From assembly GCA_005223375.1 (NCBI GenBank), contig RXOD01004391.1:1-23052 (forward strand): a stretch of 23,052 nt of DNA, written 5' to 3'. This stretch comes from Amoebophrya sp. AT5.2 (Eukaryota > Sar > Dinophyceae > Syndiniales > Amoebophryaceae). A model generated the notes under the pieces. The model was not told the DNA's origin. It was given only the letters and a program-made list of their open reading frames with translations, and ran no database searches. Below, one piece after another: positions 19,693 to 23,052 of the stretch (position 1 is its first letter; each line of letters opens with the position of its first letter). The position numbers and the translations under genes were made by a program.

Positions 19693-20819
19693 AAGTGGAT
19701 AAAGCTCCACCGAAAGAACGAACTGAAAGTGAAAACTCCCATCATCCAAAGCAGATCGCGGGCAGTGTGGCGTCTTCCTTCAATCTGCCGAGCGCACACG
19801 AACTACCTGTGTGTTCGTTCGCGTGAAGATATCGGGGCAGGCCCCTTCTACCAGTTTGGGTTGGGGCTTCGGAAGTGCCGGTGATGGATCAAAATCTATG
19901 TTGCGATTTTCGAAGGGGGGCGTGTCTGCTACAGCGTGTGGGTGGCTTTGCATGCAACATATAAATATTTCTTATGAGCCGTTATTCTTCCCGTCTGCGT
20001 GGGGGAGGGACATCAGGCACAGTGCCTCTTTTCAGGGTTCGATTCCCAGTCGTCGCTGCACTCTTGTTGATCGGTAGCGCTAGGGAGGTTGCCACCAACC
20101 AATCGACCGTGAGGTTGTGCGCTTTGGGTGGTGCCGTTGGACTCATCAGTGGCATGTTTGCCGCTGGTGGGCCGCCCTACAGTCTTTTCAAGTGCCTCTT
20201 TTCAGTTGCGTGAGACGTTGTGCAATCCTGCTGGAGGGGTTCATTTTCATTGATTCTTGTGCGTCTTCCGTTGATGTAGATTGCCTTTCCCCGAGTACGA
20301 GTTCCGGTCGCGTAACAGAAAATTCGTTTTCGCGCCTAGCCGTTTATTTTGCAGCCTACCTCGAAGGGATGTGACTGCATGGCGTCAGTAATCTTCCGTG
20401 AAAGGCGATGTTGGAGCCTGTTTCGTCTGCAGACTTTTCATGTCCGTTCAATATGCTCCGTTGAGTCCAGACGAGATTTCCGCGCAGGTTGGTACTGGAG
20501 GCGTTTTCCGGAGGCGCATAGGTGGTCCTGGTGATGATTCATTTTCTTTTCGAGTTAAATCTTAATCCACCTTCCAGCAGACAACTACAGTTCGTTGCGG
20601 TGTGTGTCGGTCTCTTTTCGTTCCCCTCCCGTCATTTTATTGCGCGAACTGCTCCTTTCAAGAAGTTTTTGATCGCGCATCTATTTTTAGTCAGCCTCAG
20701 CCGTTTTTGGAGTTTACGACATCGAACAGGAAGCCGTGAAAGCCAGCACGGCAACGATCTCGGAAGTAAGAAGTAGTAGTTTAGTAGGTGAAGCAGGCCG
20801 CGAACCTGAACACGAATAG
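19693..20819 (+). CDS. TauE/SafE-like permease, incomplete gene model
   Basis: Core exons are 20036-20191 and 20433-20487, joined in phase by a GT-AG intron. The first encodes a hydrophobic helix (PVVAALLLIGSAR), a short polar link, then GGAVGLISGMFAAGGPPYSLF. This matches the second conserved half of the TauE/SafE sulfite/sulfonate permease family (GxxSGxFGxGGPP pattern). The next exon gives LFMSVQYAPLSPDEISAQ, like the family's segment after GGPP. Weaker candidate exons are 19693-19810 (polar, after a strong TTTTCTTTTCAG acceptor), 20591-20630 and about 20695-20819 (AVFGVYDIEQEAVKAS, stop TAG). The first half of a normal eight-helix permease is not found. The gene may be a half-length member, may have undetected upstream exons, or may be a relic. 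If real, it is a membrane transporter of small anions; the substrate is unknown. Confidence 0.4.
20021..20205 (+). repeat. 15-nt direct repeat flanking a permease-like exon
   Basis: AGTGCCTCTTTTCAG occurs at 20021-20035 and at 20191-20205, 170 bp apart. The first copy is the 3' end of an intron (polypyrimidine plus AG). In my model the second copy begins with the last exon base and the GT of the next intron. The exon 20036-20191 is therefore bracketed by near-exact copies of one acceptor-like sequence. Confidence 0.55.
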
Positions 20820-20840
20820 TCGGATCGATCTCGTTTCATC

Positions 20841-23052
20841 ATGTACTACATGTCTCCGTCCGGTCCGCCGGTCCCGGCGCCGCCTTTATCGCGTGCGTCG
20901 GCGACCGAGCAGCGCGCCTGGCAGCGCGACTACTTCAAAATGCAAGACCGCATCATGAACGCCTCGTCGCACATCGACAACAACCCGCCGTCTAGTCATG
21001 ATGGTAAGTATACTAAAACTCAGACTCACTCCTGTCTCTGTCACTTGCTGTATTGTTTCACAACTTCGGTTGTCTCAGGTCACCGTGAGTTTTGGTTTAG
21101 AAGAGCAAGCGCGTCATACATTCTGTTCTGGTCTCGGTCCGAAGAGACTCGCCGTTTTTTTCCCACCACATATACTCCAATCCCTCACCAGGCACCCGCG
21201 CGAAGATGGCGGAGATGGCGCGTGCGTACAAGATCTCGGAAGAACGGCGCGTGGTCGGCAAAGACAACAAGCGCATCATCGATCGCATTGTCGGAATTCG
21301 AAACGGTGACGGCTACATGCCCCCACAAGGTACTTTTACTTCTTCTTTCGCCGCCTACAGGTGTGGTTACGCCTCAAGGTGGTTGGCACTGACTAAGACT
21401 ATGATAGAAAAACTTTAACTAAAAATATCCTCAAAGCGCTGGAGATACGAACGCAAGCACCTTGAGCGTGCTCTCCCAGTAGCCCTAGCAAGTGCTGTAG
21501 TTGCTTTAGAAATTCATTTGCCTACTTTCTTATTTTGTACCTGTAGCTCCTCTTGACCAGTGCGGCAGCAACGTGAACGTACGGCTCCTCTTGAATCCAC
21601 AGGTAAGCCGGGCGAGATGATGCACCGATCGCGATCGCCGTCGCCGAAAGCCCAGGGCGCGCGGCGGATGGAGGCGCGCCGCATCTACATGGAGAATGAG
21701 TTGCTCGCGAAACGCCTCACCACCGTCCAAACCACGCGAGAAATCCGCCGGGAAATCCAGCAGCAGAGCTACATGAAGTCCAGAAGCTACGTCCGGAGTG
21801 GGTATTCATTTTGCTTTCTATTTGATTTCGTGCCCGCCCTTGCCTTTCCCTACCCCTTCTATCTTTGCGAAGAGAAACTTTCTTAGTACCGGATAAACAG
21901 CGTGAACGTCAACGTATGACGCGGTTCGAAGCTTACGTTTTATTTAGCGATCCGTCCAAGCTCAAAAAAAAATGTGCCATGGCATCATCGTCGCTCTCAA
22001 CAGGTTCAAGCGCGTGATACCGTACAACCCGAAAGCGCACAGGTTGTCACCCATCAAGCCGCGAGCGCCAATCGTGAGCTTGATGGAGGACATGGATGTA
22101 GAGGTCGAGGAACTCCCCCGCGCCCGCACGGTCGACGTGCTTGTGCCAAAAGCGGACAAGGACAGCAGGAAACCGAAGGGTACTTAGACTTACTGGAATG
22201 CGTCCCCCTCACACTCAGTCTCTGACTCTTTCGAATTCGTGGTCGAAGCATGTGATAAAGCTGCACTACTTACCTGTTACAGCATTGTGAACTACCCATC
22301 GTGAACAAGATTAGCCCCGTTGCTGGTGCGACATTTCCTCTCCTGGATCGTTCCTTCGAAAAACTACGAAAGGTACGACCGGCGGCGCCAGCAGTTCCAC
22401 GTCCTCGCGGCGGAAGCCCACTTCCGGGCAGGCCCCGACGAAGACGACGGCGGGCAGCTCCGACGACTACGACCGTGCGTTCGCGGAACAGGAGGATGCG
22501 AAGACGGGAAAATTCGTGGTGGACACCATCGTGGCCGACGTTATGGAGGCCATGAGCGACCCGATGATCGTATCGGCCTCGGAGGCCGGCGTGCTGGAGG
22601 AGGAGCGCGAGCGAAGTGGCGGGTTGCCGTCCGCGAGTGGGGATGATGTTGCTGCCGCCGGGGTCGCGATGGAGGTTTTGCCGGTTGACGAGGCCGCTGC
22701 GGCAGACGAAGCCGTTGTTGTGCCAAGACGAGCGCCGACCGGTGCCGATGGCGCAGAGGAACAAGAAGCAGGCGCAGACGCGGGAGAGGTCGAGGATCAA
22801 GTCGAGCAACAGCACAACGCGACGCTTTTGAGCACGACGCATCTAACAGCATCCGCGGATACGAACGAGGCTGGAGCGGAAGTTGCGGAAGCGCCAGCTG
22901 CTCCGGTGGAAGAAGCAGCAGTGGCGGCTCCAGTGGTCGAGGAAGAAGTCAGGGCACCAGAGGAAGTACCCGCTGCAGAAGCAGAAGCTGCTGTGGCGGC
23001 GCCGGTGGAGGAAGCGTCGGCAGCGGACGACTCAGCGCCGGTTGCGGAAGCT
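20841..23052 (+). CDS. CFAP97-domain (Hemingway-type) ciliary protein, 3' end outside window
   Basis: Exons 20841-21003, 21192-21329, 21603-21801, 22004-22179 and 22373 to past the window end (452 residues seen); all GT-AG and in phase. Residues about 24-165 match the CFAP97/KIAA1430 domain: AWQRDYFKMQDRIMNASSHI with DNNPP (family: K..V..A...IDN..P), then AYKISEERRVVGKDNKRIID (family: EEER...I.RDN..LL.K), then RRIYMENELLAKRLTTVQ (family: I..EN..LL.RL). CFAP97-family proteins act in motile cilia and flagella; fly Hemingway is needed for axoneme assembly. Next comes a basic proline-containing segment, then from about residue 225 a polar, acidic Ala/Glu/Val-rich tail with loose PVEE/VAEA repeats. 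The tail depends on the acceptor at 22372, chosen because it is the only one nearby that keeps a long open frame. The gene starts only 21 bases after the permease-like stop. Confidence 0.75.
21546..21594 (+). repeat. Duplicated acceptor-type sequence in intron 2 of the CFAP97 gene
   Basis: GCTCCTCTTGA occurs at 21546-21556 and 21584-21594, each followed shortly by an AG (21560 and 21602). The two possible exon starts differ by 42 nt, and both keep the reading frame open. The longer form would add 14 residues (VRQQRERTAPLEST). Either the acceptor is alternative or my choice of 21603 is wrong. Confidence 0.55.

Noticed and set aside
20036..20047. GGTTCGATTCC, a perfect tRNA B-box (T-arm) consensus
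   Set aside because: No A-box at a suitable distance and no sequence upstream complementary to the expected acceptor strand. It lies at the start of a good coding exon.

Overview
This is a gene-dense, intron-rich eukaryotic nuclear window. Seven protein-coding genes, six of them well supported, all lie on the + strand. The best fit is an alveolate of the dinoflagellate/syndinian type. The reasons are the unbroken same-strand gene order, the mostly short introns (92-401 nt in the well-supported models, mostly under 300) with an atypical GTAC donor preference, a plant/dinoflagellate-type telomere motif (CCCTAAA), a ciliary gene, and an RNA polymerase II large subunit with no canonical CTD heptads. 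The genus is an inference; nothing in the window fixes it.

Layout. 1-742: no supported gene. 743-2567: secreted orphan protein, 7 exons, about 333 aa. 3591-5439: CWC25-type spliceosome factor, 2 exons, about 540 aa, preceded by two telomere-type repeat units. 6267-7915: MAPKK-like kinase, 5 exons, 341 aa. 8511-11166: membrane protein with N-terminal TM helices, an IQ-like segment and a C2-like domain, 2 exons, 840 aa. 11989-19068: RPB1, largest subunit of RNA polymerase II, 10 exons, 1789 aa. About 19693-20819: incomplete model of a TauE/SafE-like permease. 20841 to the window end: CFAP97-domain (Hemingway-type) ciliary protein with a long acidic tail, running off the end.

The genes do not form a pathway. 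RPB1 and CWC25 both serve mRNA synthesis and splicing, but their proximity may be chance. Exon junctions were placed by eye, using reading phase, splice dinucleotides and remembered family sequences. All 25 junctions in the six well-supported genes are GT-AG. About half of the donors begin GTAC, and 15 of 25 acceptors are followed by GT, so most introns sit between short (A)GGT direct repeats.

Most notable: an RPB1 tail of about 285 residues without YSPTSPS repeats; splice sites flanked by direct repeats, one of them 8 nt; perfect 9-bp hairpins downstream of the first three genes; introns with strong inverted repeats, one covering a 5' splice site; and an unrecognised TM-IQ-C2 architecture.
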